Shown: positions 44,507 through 57,430, counted from the first letter of the stretch. The stretch is 64,000 nucleotides of DNA from Euclidia mi (GCA_944739405.2 OX123191.2:2522830-2586829); one strand, 5' to 3'. Made by a program: numbers and translations. Notes: generated by a model not told the origin, from the sequence alone.

Positions 44507-46561
44507 GGACGTCGATGGACACTGCGGTTATTTTTGTGACATACATCCTTTAGGCCGCAATCGGTTTCCACAGTGAAAACAAAAAAAAATACCTAGTATC
44601 CTAAGTAGATTTTCTTTTGCAATGTCAGATGATTGAATAGCCGAATACGAGGATAAGTTTTCATAAATAAGAGCAAAACAGAGATGGCAAGAAACTCGCC
44701 TGGCAATAATTACCCCGTGTAAATCAGCCTTTACTCACGTCACAAATTATTTTCGCACCATTTAGTATTAATGGACAAACTTTTAATACTTATTCTTTGT
44801 CTTGAATGTTCGCAGTAAAGCGAAATTCGCTAAATACACTGACATCAACACTGTATAACGAAGTATAGAAAACTTACAACAACTTCAATAAGTTTTGCGT
44901 AGTAAGTTCATTTTATTGTATAATGGCAAAGTTTCTTAAGAATTATTTTAGTTTACAAAAATCAATAGCTAACTGTTGAGAAACTTTGGACTGATTAGCA
45001 TTCATTGTTTTTCTTTGAATTGTAAATTACTGGTACTTGTTAATAAAATATCTAAAATACACAAAATCTTGTTGAACATTTATTAGAAAATGTTAAACAG
45101 ACCCAGTGGTATTCTTAACTAATTATAACAATGACATTTAGAACTAAAAGAACAAAAGAAATTACTAACAGAAAAAATGTTTCTTTATTTTGTTTATAGT
45201 TATTTTATCCAAAAAAATGTATACATTCGATTTGAAAACTACTTCTTCATGATCTTAGCGTTATCTCAGTTACTGCAAGACTTTCCCCTTAGACCCAGAG
45301 CACAGAATAGATAGTACTAACGTACTCAGAGGCCCGCAGTGACTCTGTGTAAGAGACAAGAGTCTTGTCTCTTGTCACAAGACTTCCAGCAAATTAGCTA
45401 CAAATAATGTAGGAGTCGTGTTTCTAGAAACACAACAACTTTAAATAGGTACCTACAGCATAATATCAGTTTGTCATGAGTCAAATTGTTCACATAACAT
45501 AATCTCAATACGTAAATGCATAAAACAGAGTGCGTTGAAAACATAACTGTACAGTAAAGGTGCAACAATACCAATTCTCAAAAAGCAACTTTAATTCAAA
45601 GCAAATTTGTACCTTATAAATACGGATTTAAGAATTTGTACCTAATAAATACAGGTTTAAGAATTTGTACCTTATAATACGTATTTTGGAATTTGTTCCT
45701 AAATACGACAACACCGTTTCATTGCGGCATAATGCTGTACACCGAAGTTTATTTGCAGACGTTGCACTGAAAAGTGGTTGTTAATCCCTTAATCTTCACT
45801 ATTTTAACGGAACAGAATCCTAGAGAACTTAATGTGCGGGTTAGTGAACCTCTCTCGAATAGCGACCAGCTTTAGTGCTGTTTATTTATTTGATTATCTA
45901 CCTATTTTATAGATAAAAGCTAATATTCTATTAAACCATGTAAGGCTAGAAAATGGATACTGTGTTACAAGACAAACGGTTTGAATGCAGGTTATATAAC
46001 GTTAAGATGGTATTGATTCTATGTAAACACACCAAATTATAAGCCGGAAAGTTATTTGAATTCACAGATTTTTAATTTGTATACCGAAAGATATTATTAT
46101 ATTATTGACGATTGCTGTCCAAAAATAAAACAAATAGAGAGATAAAAAATATAAAAAAATACAGTAAAAGCAAAGAAAGATGGTGGAAAGAAAAACAGGC
46201 AGGCGAAATAAGAAGCAGTCTAGTCGTACAAATATTATAAATACATGACATGTCAAGTCAGGGAACTCATAATAATATGTAGGAAGGTTTTAAGACCACT
46301 AAATAGTAATGAGATCAGCATTACCGATACACACGGTTGGTTTGAGATCGGTCATAGCCACCGCAGATTGAAATTTTCACACCCTCGAACGCTTCCAACA
46401 CTCTGTTCTAAAGTATAATATAATTATATTCTAGTAAAATCGCTATAATCATATATTTCAAATCAAGAACCTGGTTTAATCTCGCGTGTAGTATAAAAAA
46501 CATATTTTTACTTTTCTTATATTGTACTAGAAGACGCAGCTACACCTGAACATTTTATTTT

Positions 46562-46625
46562 ACATACATACATAGACTTATGCCTGTATCCCGAAGGGGA
46601 AGGCAGAGACTACGGAATGCATGAA
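46562..46625 (-). repeat. SINE-C terminus inside a Helitron relic
   Basis: acatacatagacttatgcctg through ggcagagactacggaatgc. It lies between two parts of a Helitron relic (about 46530-46745) that ends with cagtaacgcataaatgttat. Confidence 0.6.
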
Positions 46626-47459
46626 TGAATTTTAATTTAACCGTTTTGTTCCCGATACCAAATTTCAGCTTCTTGCGCCCTGTAGTTTTGGCTCTACATT
46701 GTCGATATGACAATCAGTAACGCATAAATGTTATATACATACAGACTTCCATTGACCTTTCGACTTGGGTGCCAAGCTTTGAACTTGACCTTATGGACAA
46801 GCGTTGTCGATCGGGTGATAACCAGGCGTTGCAAAAAATATTGTCATACAATAAATCGATGTTTCAAATTTCATGCAGCTTGTACTGCACAGGGAAAATA
46901 TAGCTATTATATCATTGGCAGAGTTTCTGTTATTAGTCTAGTACCATAGATTACATGAGCAAAAGGTCTTCCAATCATCACATCTTTATATTAACAAAAT
47001 ATACTATTTACAATACTTTTAAGCGCCTTAAACCACGAACTGAACCCACTTTACGTCGATAGATTAAACATTTTATAATATCGTTCAGAGTAGTATGCTC
47101 GTAGGCAATTATCTAGTAGCTTGCGGCAGAAAGCATGTTTTATAAATTCTTTGTTGCGATGAAAATTGCAGCAGCGTCTAAATAAAAATATGGCGTACAG
47201 CTGTGTTGCACTGACGTTGAATAAATAGGGTTTTAAAGAGAACTCGCTTGTGGAATTTCTATTTGTCATAGTACTTGATGGCCATACGTGGGTAAATATT
47301 TTTTGTTGTATCTTTAATAGAAGTGATGTTGTAAGCCTTTGCGTTGCGTTTTAGCCTTGCTTTTCTTGTGTTAGGCCAAATCATTTGTTTATGGTATGAG
47401 TTATTTCAAAATGTTTACTATTTGAGTGATATGTAGAAATATTATTAATATTATTCATT

Positions 47460-47601
47460 ATAGTCTCACGCCTTTTATCCCCGAAGGGGTAGGCAGAGGT
47501 GTAATATTACACCCACATTTCACCATGAGTTTTTGGTCCCACGTAATAGGGGGCGAGCCTATTGCCGTTACTGGGCACATCACTAGACTCCGTGCTGCTA
47601 C
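47460..47601 (-). repeat. SINE-A, 5'-truncated
   Basis: Body and terminus are present (tagtctcacgccttttatcc to actccgtgctgctact). The tRNA head is missing. The stretch 47602-48040 is unremarkable. Confidence 0.8.
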
Positions 47602-48051
47602 TATATGTAGAAATAATGCTTAAATATTGCGTACGTGAAAAGTTAGCATAACTATCTAGTCTGGTCTGATAACTTCGCAGATCCTGCACTATGACACGCT
47701 GAAAATCAAGGATCTACGAGTAATTCTATTTTCTTTAGTACATCCAGCACTCAATTTATAGCTCTGGGTCTGGTTGAGGATGGAACACCTGAGCCAAACG
47801 GCCAGTCAACAAATCGTTATGTGAGCTTCGAAATATTGATTTCAAAACTGAGTAAGCAGTCACTTCAGTTCAATACTTAAAATCACCACAGTCAAATAAG
47901 ATATCAGTTTTGTAGGTACCTTTGCGAATTTTTAGCTTGAAGCAGTCTTGCTAGAATCAAATGACAAGTTTAGTGCTGATTATTAAAATAGGACATGCAT
48001 TTCTGTTTAGCCCTTCAAGGTGCACAGCGGTGGTACTTTGCTACTTACTTT

Positions 48052-48086
48052 GGATAGGGGGTCTGCTGCATACAGCAGACCTATCC
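48052..48086. repeat. Hairpin with short loop
   Basis: ggatagg..gtctgctg pairs with cagcagac..cctatcc around a 4-nt loop, with a G bulge. Confidence 0.75.
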
Positions 48087-48109
48087 TCGTTTTGTCGATT
48101 TGTTTGTTT

Positions 48110-48335
48110 TTCGTGTGAGTGTGTGGCCATCTCGTCGGAGTTTTCAGACCGCCTGAAGGCCTCCGACATGGCTTAACGATCCTTATCCTAGACTAGAACC
48201 GGGACCGACAGCTTTACTTATCCTCCAAAGCACGGTAGTGCTCAGATGTAAATGCCACACACGGTCACCGATCCAAGTGGTAACCTGTGCACGCGTTGCT
48301 TAACTTTGTCAATCTGTTACGAACGGCAAGCTTAG
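48110..48335 (+). repeat. Interspersed repeat G
   Basis: gagtgtgtggccatctcgtc, agaccgcctgaaggcctcc and cgttgcttaactttgtcaat match 5755-5960. Confidence 0.6.
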
Positions 48336-49512
48336 TCTCGCTATGAGCGCTATATATATAGCGTTACAGCGTTTTGTCGATGACATTGGATTAGTAACAT
48401 TGCGTCTAATACCTATATAAGCCTTCCCACTCGAAGTACAACCTAGAATCTTCCAAAGAAGAAGAAAAGAAGGCTTTGTAGTTTTAATAGCACAACACCC
48501 ACATAATCTATATTTTACGTAGGCCGTCTGACTGAACAGGCATATATTGCTTTTGCCAATAAAAATGTTACTATTGAATTTTCCTGTGATATTTTCATAA
48601 AAAGTATTTCATTAACATAAGCTTTCTTTGAGGTAACAGAATTATTTAATAAGATTCTATCCTGCCTTCGAAATGGGATAAGTTATGATATTTAGAAGGT
48701 AACATTTTTTATGAGAAGTTACATTTTAAATCTTAATTTTTAAAGTAGAACAGTTACCTAATGGGGATGCATGAGGGTGTTGTGTTTCAGTTATGCAGTG
48801 AAGACTCAAGTCTCAAACCATTTATCTGTTAATTACTGAGAGCAAAATATTGTTTTAAACGTTAACAATTAATTAAATTATTTATTGACATTTGTATTAA
48901 TTTGTTTAAATTATTATAACGCAATTTTCAAGAAGTATCCTCATGTGAAATAAAAATTATCACAACCTCAAATATGTGTGCGCTTTTATAGTAGAGAATA
49001 GCAAAAAGATATATTTAATTTTAATACAAACAGCAATATCCAAACATGAAGCTATAATCAATAATTAAAGTGATAAAAGGAAAAAATACAGACAACTTAC
49101 TTGGGCCCTAGATAATAATTACTAGAAGCAAATATATAAATAATTTCACTTAGCCTTCTTAATATGCCATATGCCACCAAAATCTGCTTTATTCAGCCCT
49201 TCTTTACTATTCTTTGTCCCGAAAATACAACCAAATACAAACATTACTTTGAACAGAAATCTCGTACGCGCAAACACGTACCAACATCCCAGTATCTCTT
49301 GTGGGATTTCTGCGCAGAATACGAGAGTAATTGTTATAATCTAAATGTATTTATTCTGGTATTTAGCTGCGGTTCTCGTTAGATACTGTTTCCGCTACCA
49401 ACATCTATTTACGGAGCTATGTGGGTAGGTTTAGCCTGCAAAATAGCCAAAGAACCAATCTATTGTTGCCAAGGCATACGATGCCAGCGTTTATTAAATC
49501 TTGACCTTCTTC

Positions 49513-49880
49513 TATCTCTTAGCGTTATCCCAGTTTCAATCTGGGGTCCGCTTACCAGTCTAACCGGATTTTGCTGAATATTAGCTTTGCCACAGAGCGA
49601 CTGCCTGTCTGACCTCCGCAACCCGAAGGGATAGCAATATTCCATGATTTAAACTAGTGTCAGTTTATTTAGAAGGTACTGACGCCCTGTAACGACTGTC
49701 AAAGATCTTCATGACAGCCGGGACCTACGGCTTAACGTGCTCTTCGAGGCACGGGACAAGCGATAATTAACAATTCAATACGCACATAACTCCGAAAAGT
49801 CATTGGTGCGCACCGTGGATTCGAACCCGATAGCCTCTGCATGGCAGTCTGTTGGTATATCCACTCGGCTATCGCTGCCT
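49513..49880 (-). repeat. SINE-B, tail type i
   Basis: Same order as 13290-13667, including agcgttatcccagtttcaat, cctgtaacgactgtcaaag and gtggattcgaacccgat up to cggctatcgctgcc. No clear target-site duplication was found. Confidence 0.88.
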
Positions 49881-51065
49881 AAAACTTTGCTATCGTGTCT
49901 TAATTTGTCCATAAAAGTAGGTATTTTTTTAAAGGTTTAATTAGAGTGTGATCAGGTTTAAAAATGATTTTTTGGTCCTTTGCGAAGAGTAAAAAAGGGA
50001 CAATATACATATTTGGATAGCAACTCCAAGTGAATATATTGTATAGGGAATGTAACTAGTCATAGAATATGACTTCTTAGCCAGCATGGTTTATGGCCTT
50101 CTCGTAGCACGGAGATTCACGAAACCAATAGTAAGACACTTTATAATCAATTATACTATTTCATTATATTAAGAACATTATTTTTTAATTTATTACAAGT
50201 TGTTGAACTCAAACAACTCAGTCTCTTACCGGTCCTCGCTTGTTCCACACGCCGGGGTTTACCGCCTCCCCGAAGCCTCGCGAAACTAATAAACGAGTGA
50301 CACTAATTGGTGTTGAGCTTCCCGTCTTTGTGGACGACCACTCACAATGAAAATTCTTTAAAAAAATCTCTCCAAATACCTCCCTGCCGTATTTCTTCCG
50401 CCATTTATTAAAGGCCAGAATATTACACGTAAAGAGCTCTTCTTTACATTTTTTGTAAAGAAAATTCGCGATGAGACCAATTTCAGACGGTGAATGGAAG
50501 TAATTGACATTTTTTTCGGGAATTATGTTTTTGTGCGCGTTATATTATAGTTGGTTCAGGTATAATTTAATTAAATTTTTTCTTATTTTTTAATCATAGG
50601 ATGTACTTGATTTTTTTAAGGAATATATTAACTAGACTGGCGCTTCTTGGAACAAATTATACCTCTATTAATATTAAATTAATGTTTTTGCTTCCTGTTT
50701 CAGTGTAATAACAGAAGTATTTATGTTCCAAGTTATAAAGTTGGCTTGTATTCTAGGACGTAACTTTTTGTAATGTCGACTTTTTGAAAATACGGTGCTC
50801 TTACTCGAAAGATAACCTGCATCACAGGAATTGTAAGTACAACCGTTCAAGCAACGGAGTTTATTTATTTATTTAGAGTTAAACACCTAGACTGATAAGA
50901 AAGTGTTGTCGCTGCGTTGTGGGTATCTAACCTAGAACTAGTTCTACACAGTCACTTTACACACTACCTAGGTACAAGATATAACACATTATATTCAAAG
51001 TAGCTATACGTTTTTAAACTGCCTTGAATACGAATCATGCCGTAAACTGAATATTTATCTTTCAA

Positions 51066-51290
51066 TACATACATACATAGACCTGTTTCCCGGAGGGGTA
51101 GGCAGAGACTACGTAACGCCGCGCCATTTGCAACGACGATCCTGACATATCTCTCTTGCTTCACTCCCTCCCATCAAATTTCTCATGCATGCTCTTCCGT
51201 TAAGGGTACTTCTAACCTGTCCTTTTTATAGGATGTCTCCAATCTGGTCAGAAAACGTCCGTCTCGGTCTTCCCCGTCCTCCTGTCTCAT
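51066..51290 (-). repeat. SINE-C copy
   Basis: acatacatacatagacctg, aggggtaggcagagactacg and ggatgtctccaatctggtc are in the SINE-C order. It has the (TATG)n tail at its left end. Confidence 0.75.
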
Positions 51291-51903
51291 TCAAGTTTCC
51301 ACATAAGTTCAAAAATAACCAGGTTGGTACGTCTTTCGTAACAAAAATAAACAACACTATCAAATACCATCATTTCCTCGTAATTATCACTGTTACAATC
51401 TCTCTGTTATATTAATCTAGATGTTAGACGTCTTTGTTATGCCTAAACCCAAGTATTTTCATTAAACCAGTGCCGGGAACTTACGACTTGGATTAACTGT
51501 CTAACTCTCAAACAATTTGTAGACAACTTTGCGTTCTAAACCGTAAAAAACTCGTCTACTACAAATTCATCTTGTCTTCCAATTATTATAAAACCTAAAC
51601 TGTAGCTCTTTAGTAACGGAAAAGGTTTACTAGAAAACGGTTTTGAGATAATGAGTTGAATAATTGCTTTTAATTTTTTTTTACTTTATAATAGTTATTA
51701 AATTCACACTTGAGCCTTGGAGAGGATAGAGAACAATGCATTACACCCCATATATTATATACCACAGTATGAGTTGGCAGGCACAAAATAAATCGTCTTG
51801 AATATCTGATAAAGGGTTTATTCTCCAAATTTATAATAACATTAATAATTTGAAGGACTATATACAATAGGCTCGCACATTATGTAGGAACAAATAGTTT
51901 ACA

Positions 51904-51970
51904 ATACGGTGAAATGTAATATTACACCTCTACCTACTCTTCCGGGGATACAGGCGTGAGTCTATAAAAA
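51904..51970 (+). repeat. SINE-A terminus
   Basis: taatattacacctctaccta through ggggatacaggcgtgagtc, followed by an A-rich end. Confidence 0.7.
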
Positions 51971-52544
51971 AATAAACATAGGCAACTATCCCAAAATGTT
52001 CCAAATCTTTTTCGGAGATTTAGGCTCGGAGATATTGGACAAAGGCCAGGTTGTTAAATCCTGTATTGAAAGCGATCGTCGGTCATTCACTGCGGATCAG
52101 AACCACGTCCTTGTCATCTCAATAGAAAAAAACAGACATAAAGTAATGTAAAAAGTTACCTGGGCCGAAAATGACTGCAATGGTTTGCGCCTTACCATTT
52201 GCCGAATTGTAAACATTTAGAATTCGTCGCCAAATAATACCTGCCTCTTTGAGTTGATTTTTTAAGCCAACCACCAAAAACGTTTTCAAGATTATAAACT
52301 TAAGACTTGTCATTTTGAGTTTGCAATAGAAGCAATTGCGATGGTTATATTCACAATTGAATTGCCTGTTTACGGCGTAGATCATAATATAACGGGTGAT
52401 ATGAAACTACCTGTCTATACTAAATAAGAGACTAAAGTGATATGATATCCACTAGATTTCTTTATGCGTTACATTTGTGTATCTTCACGATCTAATTTTT
52501 TGAGATTTCTTTCCCCTTTTATTAAACATCTTTAAGTTAAAAAT

Positions 52545-52608
52545 GTTAATTTTTGACGTTCATAAGCGTCACTGTGTGGCCTAAATGAATAAATAATTTT
52601 GACTAATT
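52545..52608 (+). repeat. LINE 3' end fragment
   Basis: tttgacgttcataagcgtc, then gtggcctaaatgaataaat and attttgact. The same text is at 54858. It is a familiar 3' terminus of a moth LINE; the parent family was not identified. Confidence 0.6.
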
Positions 52609-53089
52609 TCTGACTTAGGATTTCAATATCTTAAGTCCTTAAGTTCTAATGTATCTTCAAAAGTGTCCAAAATAACTGCCAGTAGTCCAGCCCACAGTTG
52701 ATTTGATGCCATAGCGTGTCATGCTCGTTCACATTTCAATCTGTCAACGGATTATCAAATGTCCACGCTAATGTGAATCCGGAGCGACCGTGCGAGCTCG
52801 TGTGACGGATTTGTCGTACCGTACGAGATTGCTTTGACTGATCCAACTGTTATCGTCCGAAGCTTCCCGTCATAGTCAGCTGTATAAAGCATACAGTGAA
52901 TTCTTGTATCGATTAGTTTCATCATCATAATCATTCTTATTTATAAATGAACCTCTGCTGGACATAGTTTACACTTTATTTATTCTAGACTGTGTTTTCA
53001 ACGGTAGCCGATCTGACGGTATGTTTTTCACAGAACATTGCTACTACAATAGGAGAAGACTAGCTAAATAAACTATCTGTTTGACTGTC

Positions 53090-53290
53090 GTCTCCCCTTG
53101 TCACTACTATGGTATCTGGTTTAGACCACCATATTTGTGGGTTACTAACATTCCATAATGACTGTCAAAGATTATTATAACTTCTGGAACAACGACCGGC
53201 AACGGAAGGCTTAACGTGCTCTCCGAAGCACGGAGCAAGCGGAAATAATAATTTAATACGCATGTAACTCAAAAAAAATGTGGATTTTGC
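53090..53290 (-). repeat. Decayed SINE-B, tail type i
   Basis: tgactgtcaaagattattat, ggcttaacgtgctctccgaa and taatttaatacgca remain. The head is lost. Confidence 0.6.
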
Positions 53291-53394
53291 CTTTGATTTC
53301 TACCCAGGAATCACAGTGTAACATCCTTTCAGCACTGGAGTACACTACTATTTGTACGAACCAATTAAATAAATACTATAATTCCTAAAAACAG

Positions 53395-53552
53395 GGCAGG
53401 TTAGAAGTACCCTGAACAGAAGAGCATGCATGAGGAATCTGATTGGAGTGAATGAAGCAAGAGAGATATGTCAGGATCGTTGCAAATGGCGTTCCGTAGT
53501 CTCTGCCTACCCCTCCGGGGAACAGGCGTGAGTCTATGTATGTATGTATGTA
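53395..53552 (+). repeat. SINE-C with (TATG)n tail
   Basis: gggcaggttagaagtaccct, gaggaatctgattggagtg, ggcgttccgtagtctctgcc and aacaggcgtgagtc are followed by tatgtatgtatgtatgta. This copy fixes the orientation of the family. Confidence 0.82.
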
Positions 53553-54765
53553 TAATTCGGTCATCATCATAATACTCATCTAAGCGTTGTCCCGGTTGCG
53601 AGCCAAGGCGCGTGTCGCCTTGGATCCCGGGGTCCAGTAGTCGGCAAGTTTTGTCAACGGTGTCATTATAAATGTCTGTGCCATTCCAGAAGCGAATATT
53701 AACTTCGTTATGGAATCTATTTATAAACATCGACAAATTATATCTACAAGTTATTAATATTTCCCGAGACATGAGATCGTAAAAATGTCTGTTACAGGTA
53801 ATACGATTATCCCTACTTTAAATATTTAATAAAATTTTACTTTCTGTTGCCCTAAATCTCATTCCACCTTGTTAAAATTCTTCAACCAATAAATCTTTAA
53901 ATCCAAACTGGATTAAATTGATATTAATTGAGTGATGTAGTGTTTTGGAATTAATGTTATCTGCTGCTAACGATATTTTGTATTAGGTAGGTAAAATCTT
54001 TACAATATTATTAGACTGAAGGGTCGAACAGAAATGCACTCGTAAGATAAGCGTCTTTCTTCCACTTGTTTTTTTCTTCCATCTTCAACCATTCGGTATC
54101 CAGCCATGCATTAAAGACTGTTGAATAGTGCTACTGATTCGAATTTAAGTTACTTAATAAAAATAACCTTTATAAAATATTGCTAGATAAATTTCGCGAT
54201 TTGTACAAATACATATATTTGTGGCTTAGCATGCGTTACACTAGCCAAAGTCTTAGGGTGTTCTGTGTGTCTTTTACCTATAACGAAACCTTGAGCGAAG
54301 TAAAAGTTTTTTTTTACATTTATAATCTATTGATTAAGCGATTGAGAATCCTTCCATATTTGAAAAATTACTTTAACTTCTATATTTCAGTGCATATAAA
54401 CGTTAATTACCGTGTAATGTCACTAAAAGGTCACTTTCTCTTGTTATCCAATTCTTTATGCCTAATCAATTGTGTCTGCTGTGTTGTCTGTATAACAACT
54501 GTAGGAAGTAACATATACTACCACCATAGCTCTGAACAGTCATGTTCGCGAGTTGCCTACAATAAAAGACGTAAGTGGATGCTCCTGTTTCACCATGTTT
54601 ACTTTGAGAGGCTTACCAAATGAACATAATTTATTGTTTGAGTATGATATCAAAATCTTTTTAATTTTGCATTAGTAGATAACTCACGATGTTGTCACAA
54701 ACAGTTGCAGCTCCTTACAAAGATAACATATAAAACCATTATACTGGCAGTTAAAAAGAGTGGCT
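53553..54765. other. Intron stretch with one chance-length ORF
   Basis: A 147-codon plus-strand ORF (54180-54623) has no recognised domain, no signal peptide and ordinary AT-rich composition. I treat it as non-coding. Nothing else was seen. Confidence 0.4.
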
Positions 54766-54925
54766 ACGAGTTTTATTGCCCGTTCTTTCTCGGGGTTCTA
54801 CTTATTGCATTGCGATCGTGGCAGTAAATAAATGTAAATGTAGAATCATCTAGTAATTAACTTTAATTTTTGACGTTCATAAGCGTCACTTTGTGGCCTA
54901 AATGACAAATGATTTTGACTTTATA
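54766..54925 (+). repeat. LINE 3' end fragment, longer
   Basis: tttattgcccgttctttctc, gcagtaaataaatgtaaatg, then tttgacgttcataagcgtc and gtggcctaaatgacaaatg. It is a LINE 3' UTR, 5'-truncated. Confidence 0.65.
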
Positions 54926-55450
54926 AATGTAAAAAAAGTCCTTAATATCTTGAACTGTACTATGTAACTGTACAATGCTGTTGTGATTCTAGTTCGACGT
55001 AATTCCATATCAAGATTATAGGCATTTAGACTAAATATTCCTCATTTGATCCTATGCGCTATGTCCAGGTTAAGGGGTGTGACATATTTGTTCTCTAGTC
55101 CATCAAGGTAAGGCCTAGTGCCATACTTATTGAAATAATATTGGTATGATGACCTTAACTATGGGACTCCATGGCTGCTAAAAATCAGACGGCATCAAGT
55201 TAATTTAATAAGCAACTATAAATATTAATTTCGATTGAGATTTGGCTATTACGTTTCTTGCTACCGTTATTAATAAAACCAATTTCCATAATCTCTAGAT
55301 AACCGATATTGGTTCTCAATTATATTTGAAGTTTCGTTTAATATTTCAATAATATTTCAAAACATTGCAACCATTCTTTTTGCACGAGTTACATTGAATG
55401 CTAATTTGATTTAAACCACGAACTGTTTCTATGGATTGAGTGTTTTAGGC

Positions 55451-55580
55451 CATCACTTTTATGTTACGCGGTTGAGACAGGCCAGCTACGTAGCAGACTA
55501 GTTACGGATTCCACTCCCATTTAAGACAAATCTTCGTATGATGAACATGACTATCTATATATTCTGTGTCGGAATGTAAT
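55451..55580 (+). repeat. SINE-E relic
   Basis: ttacggattccactcccat, aagacaaatcttcgtatgat and tgaacatgactat resemble SINE-E after its B-box; strongly decayed. Confidence 0.4.
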
Positions 55581-55667
55581 TTATTTATAAGTTAGATTTA
55601 AAAATATATAATTATGTTTATTAGTTAATTTGGTGGTGGATAGGCTTTGCCTCGTTTGTATTTATTT

Positions 55668-55778
55668 TTTTATAGACTCACGCCTGTATCCACGAAGGGG
55701 TAGGCAGAGGTGTAATACTACACCCACATTTCGCCATGAATTTTTAGGTCCCACGTATTACGTGGGACCTAAAAATTC
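55668..55778 (-). repeat. SINE-A terminus ending in a fold-back
   Basis: tatagactcacgcctgtatc through aggcagaggtgtaatac. Where the SINE should continue into its body, the sequence folds back on itself (arms 55738-55757 and 55759-55778, 20 bp perfect, 1-nt centre). Confidence 0.88.
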
Positions 55779-56297
55779 GGGTACGTTTAATTTATTTATT
55801 TAGTGTAAATTATATACATTTATGACACCACCTGCGAATGCAAATTCGGGATGGGTCGCTAGTATTTTGACAAATTAGGTACTTTCCGCGGCTCCACGCA
55901 AGGAACAGGTTCGTGTGGAAAGGTTCTATTCTAGAATCAAACAATACCGTATGTGTAGAAACTTTAAGTACTTAATTCATTTTTTAATTTATCTTCTTAA
56001 GTGTCTCATTATGACCTAAAAGAATACAGAATTTTGACTTTCAATTGAGCGATATTAATTGTGTCTCTCGCTTAAAAATTGTCTCCAGAAGCGGAACATA
56101 CAAACATATATAAACTTTATCACTTACAATATTAGTACGGATAATATTACTTGGAAAATGACGGTAAGAACAATTATTGTTACTTTACACCAATATTGTG
56201 TTAGAAAGTTCAAGGCCAAAGGAAATACGTAATTGCCGTGGCGTCCGGCGTTCCACAGACATAATTATTTACTAAATTTACTGTTATTACGGTGTAG

Positions 56298-56512
56298 GAA
56301 GCAGCGATAGACTAGTGGAGAGACCAACAGACTGCTGCGCAGAGGGTCGCAGGTTCAAAACCACGTGGCTACGGCGTGCTCCACTGACTTTTCGAAGTTA
56401 TATTGCACGTATTAAATTGTTAATTTTGCTTGCTAAACGGTGAAGAGGGACGTCGCAATGCAACCTGCATGGTTGAAAATTCTCCTTATTTTTCAAAAGA
56501 CATGGGAAAGTG
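56298..56512 (+). repeat. SINE-B, tail type ii, truncated
   Basis: Head gcagcgatagactagtgg, B-box-like gcaggttcaaaacc, start of tail ctaaacggtgaagaggg and atgcaacctgcatgg. It then breaks off before repeat J. Confidence 0.72.
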
Positions 56513-56548
56513 TATTGTTTGAATTGATTTGTCTATTGTGTGACTGTC

Positions 56549-56779
56549 CGTGTGGTGACGGATTAAGAATACGGATTGTCACCACCCCATATCATCCCAT
56601 GGGTGTCGTAAGAGCCGACAGAGGGAGCATATCGTGCATAGAACAGCACTGTAAGAAAAGGAAACTTGATATAAACCCTATACCAACCCGTTTGGCCAGC
56701 GTGGTATAGTAGGCCAATTCCTCCTTTCAAAGGAGAGGCCTAGTCCAGCAGTGGACGGTGAAAGGCTGATGATGATGAT
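56549..56779 (+). repeat. Repeat J with (GAT)n tail
   Basis: gtgtggtgacggattaagaa, catgggtgtcgtaagagcc, gaaacttgatataaaccc and gaggcctagtccagcagtgg, ending in (gat)n. It is inverted relative to 12821-13035. Confidence 0.78.
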
Positions 56780-56784
56780 TGCGT

Positions 56785-56843
56785 GACTTTACTTGCCGTT
56801 TGTAATAGATCGATAAAATTAAGCAATGCTTGCAGAGGCCACT
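56785..56843 (-). repeat. Repeat G core, first of two
   Basis: cttgccgtttgtaatagatcg and taagcaatgcttgcagagg form the inverted 3' core of repeat G. A second copy lies at 57366-57430. Confidence 0.55.
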
Positions 56844-57365
56844 ACTTTTATGAATGATCGCTTATAGCACTACAGTGCTTTGAAGGGCAGTCAATTCACA
56901 ATGAAGTCCCGGTTTTATCTCAGGTCACGATTCGTTAGTCCATGTCAGCAGCCTTGGCGTGGCCTATAAATTCAGAAACCAGAGTTGGCCACAGAAAAAT
57001 AAGCAAATTAGTAGGATAATTCAAATTTCTATACGGATGCCAACGAAATTTACTTCACATACTAACGACCAATACAATTGGATGACCAAGTTTTCGAAGC
57101 TGAAATGAGATAAACCGGTAGAAAGCAAACAGTCGACTAAATTTAATGTAATTCCGATACTATTTCCCACAATTTTGGCGCTACGATCGCACGTAGAGAC
57201 TCAATACAACGGGATGCAGTTAATACAGTTGCAATGCAATGGCTATGTTTGTTGGCTGACTACCGACTTTGGCATTGAGCTATTTTTCTTTTGTTAGGAT
57301 TCTTCTCATCACTTTGAGCTTTTGAAATTCTGCCATAATATGTATTACTGGAGTTGCACTCATCG

Positions 57366-57430
57366 CGTAACTTGACTTGCCGTTTGTATTAAATCGACCA
57401 AGTTAAGCAACGCTTGCACAGACCTCGATT
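57366..57430 (-). repeat. Repeat G core, second
   Basis: cttgccgtttgtattaaatcg and gttaagcaacgcttgcac repeat the block at 56785, about 580 bp away in the same orientation. From 57431 to 58217 nothing else was recognised. Confidence 0.55.

Larger units (their letters stand above)
42525..46530 (+). repeat. Tandem segmental duplication, copy 2
   Basis: A direct copy of 37528-42376, separated from it by about 150 unique bases. It gained an RTE-tail fragment plus SINE-B insertion (43135-43526) and a 35-bp fold-back (44433-44506), and it lacks the 1.25-kb block of copy 1. Confidence 0.92.

Noticed and set aside
54180..54623. 147-codon plus-strand ORF in the intron
   Set aside because: No recognised domain, AT-rich composition like its flanks, no splice or promoter context. 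Its length is unusual but possible by chance in 42 kb; a search for orthologues would settle it.
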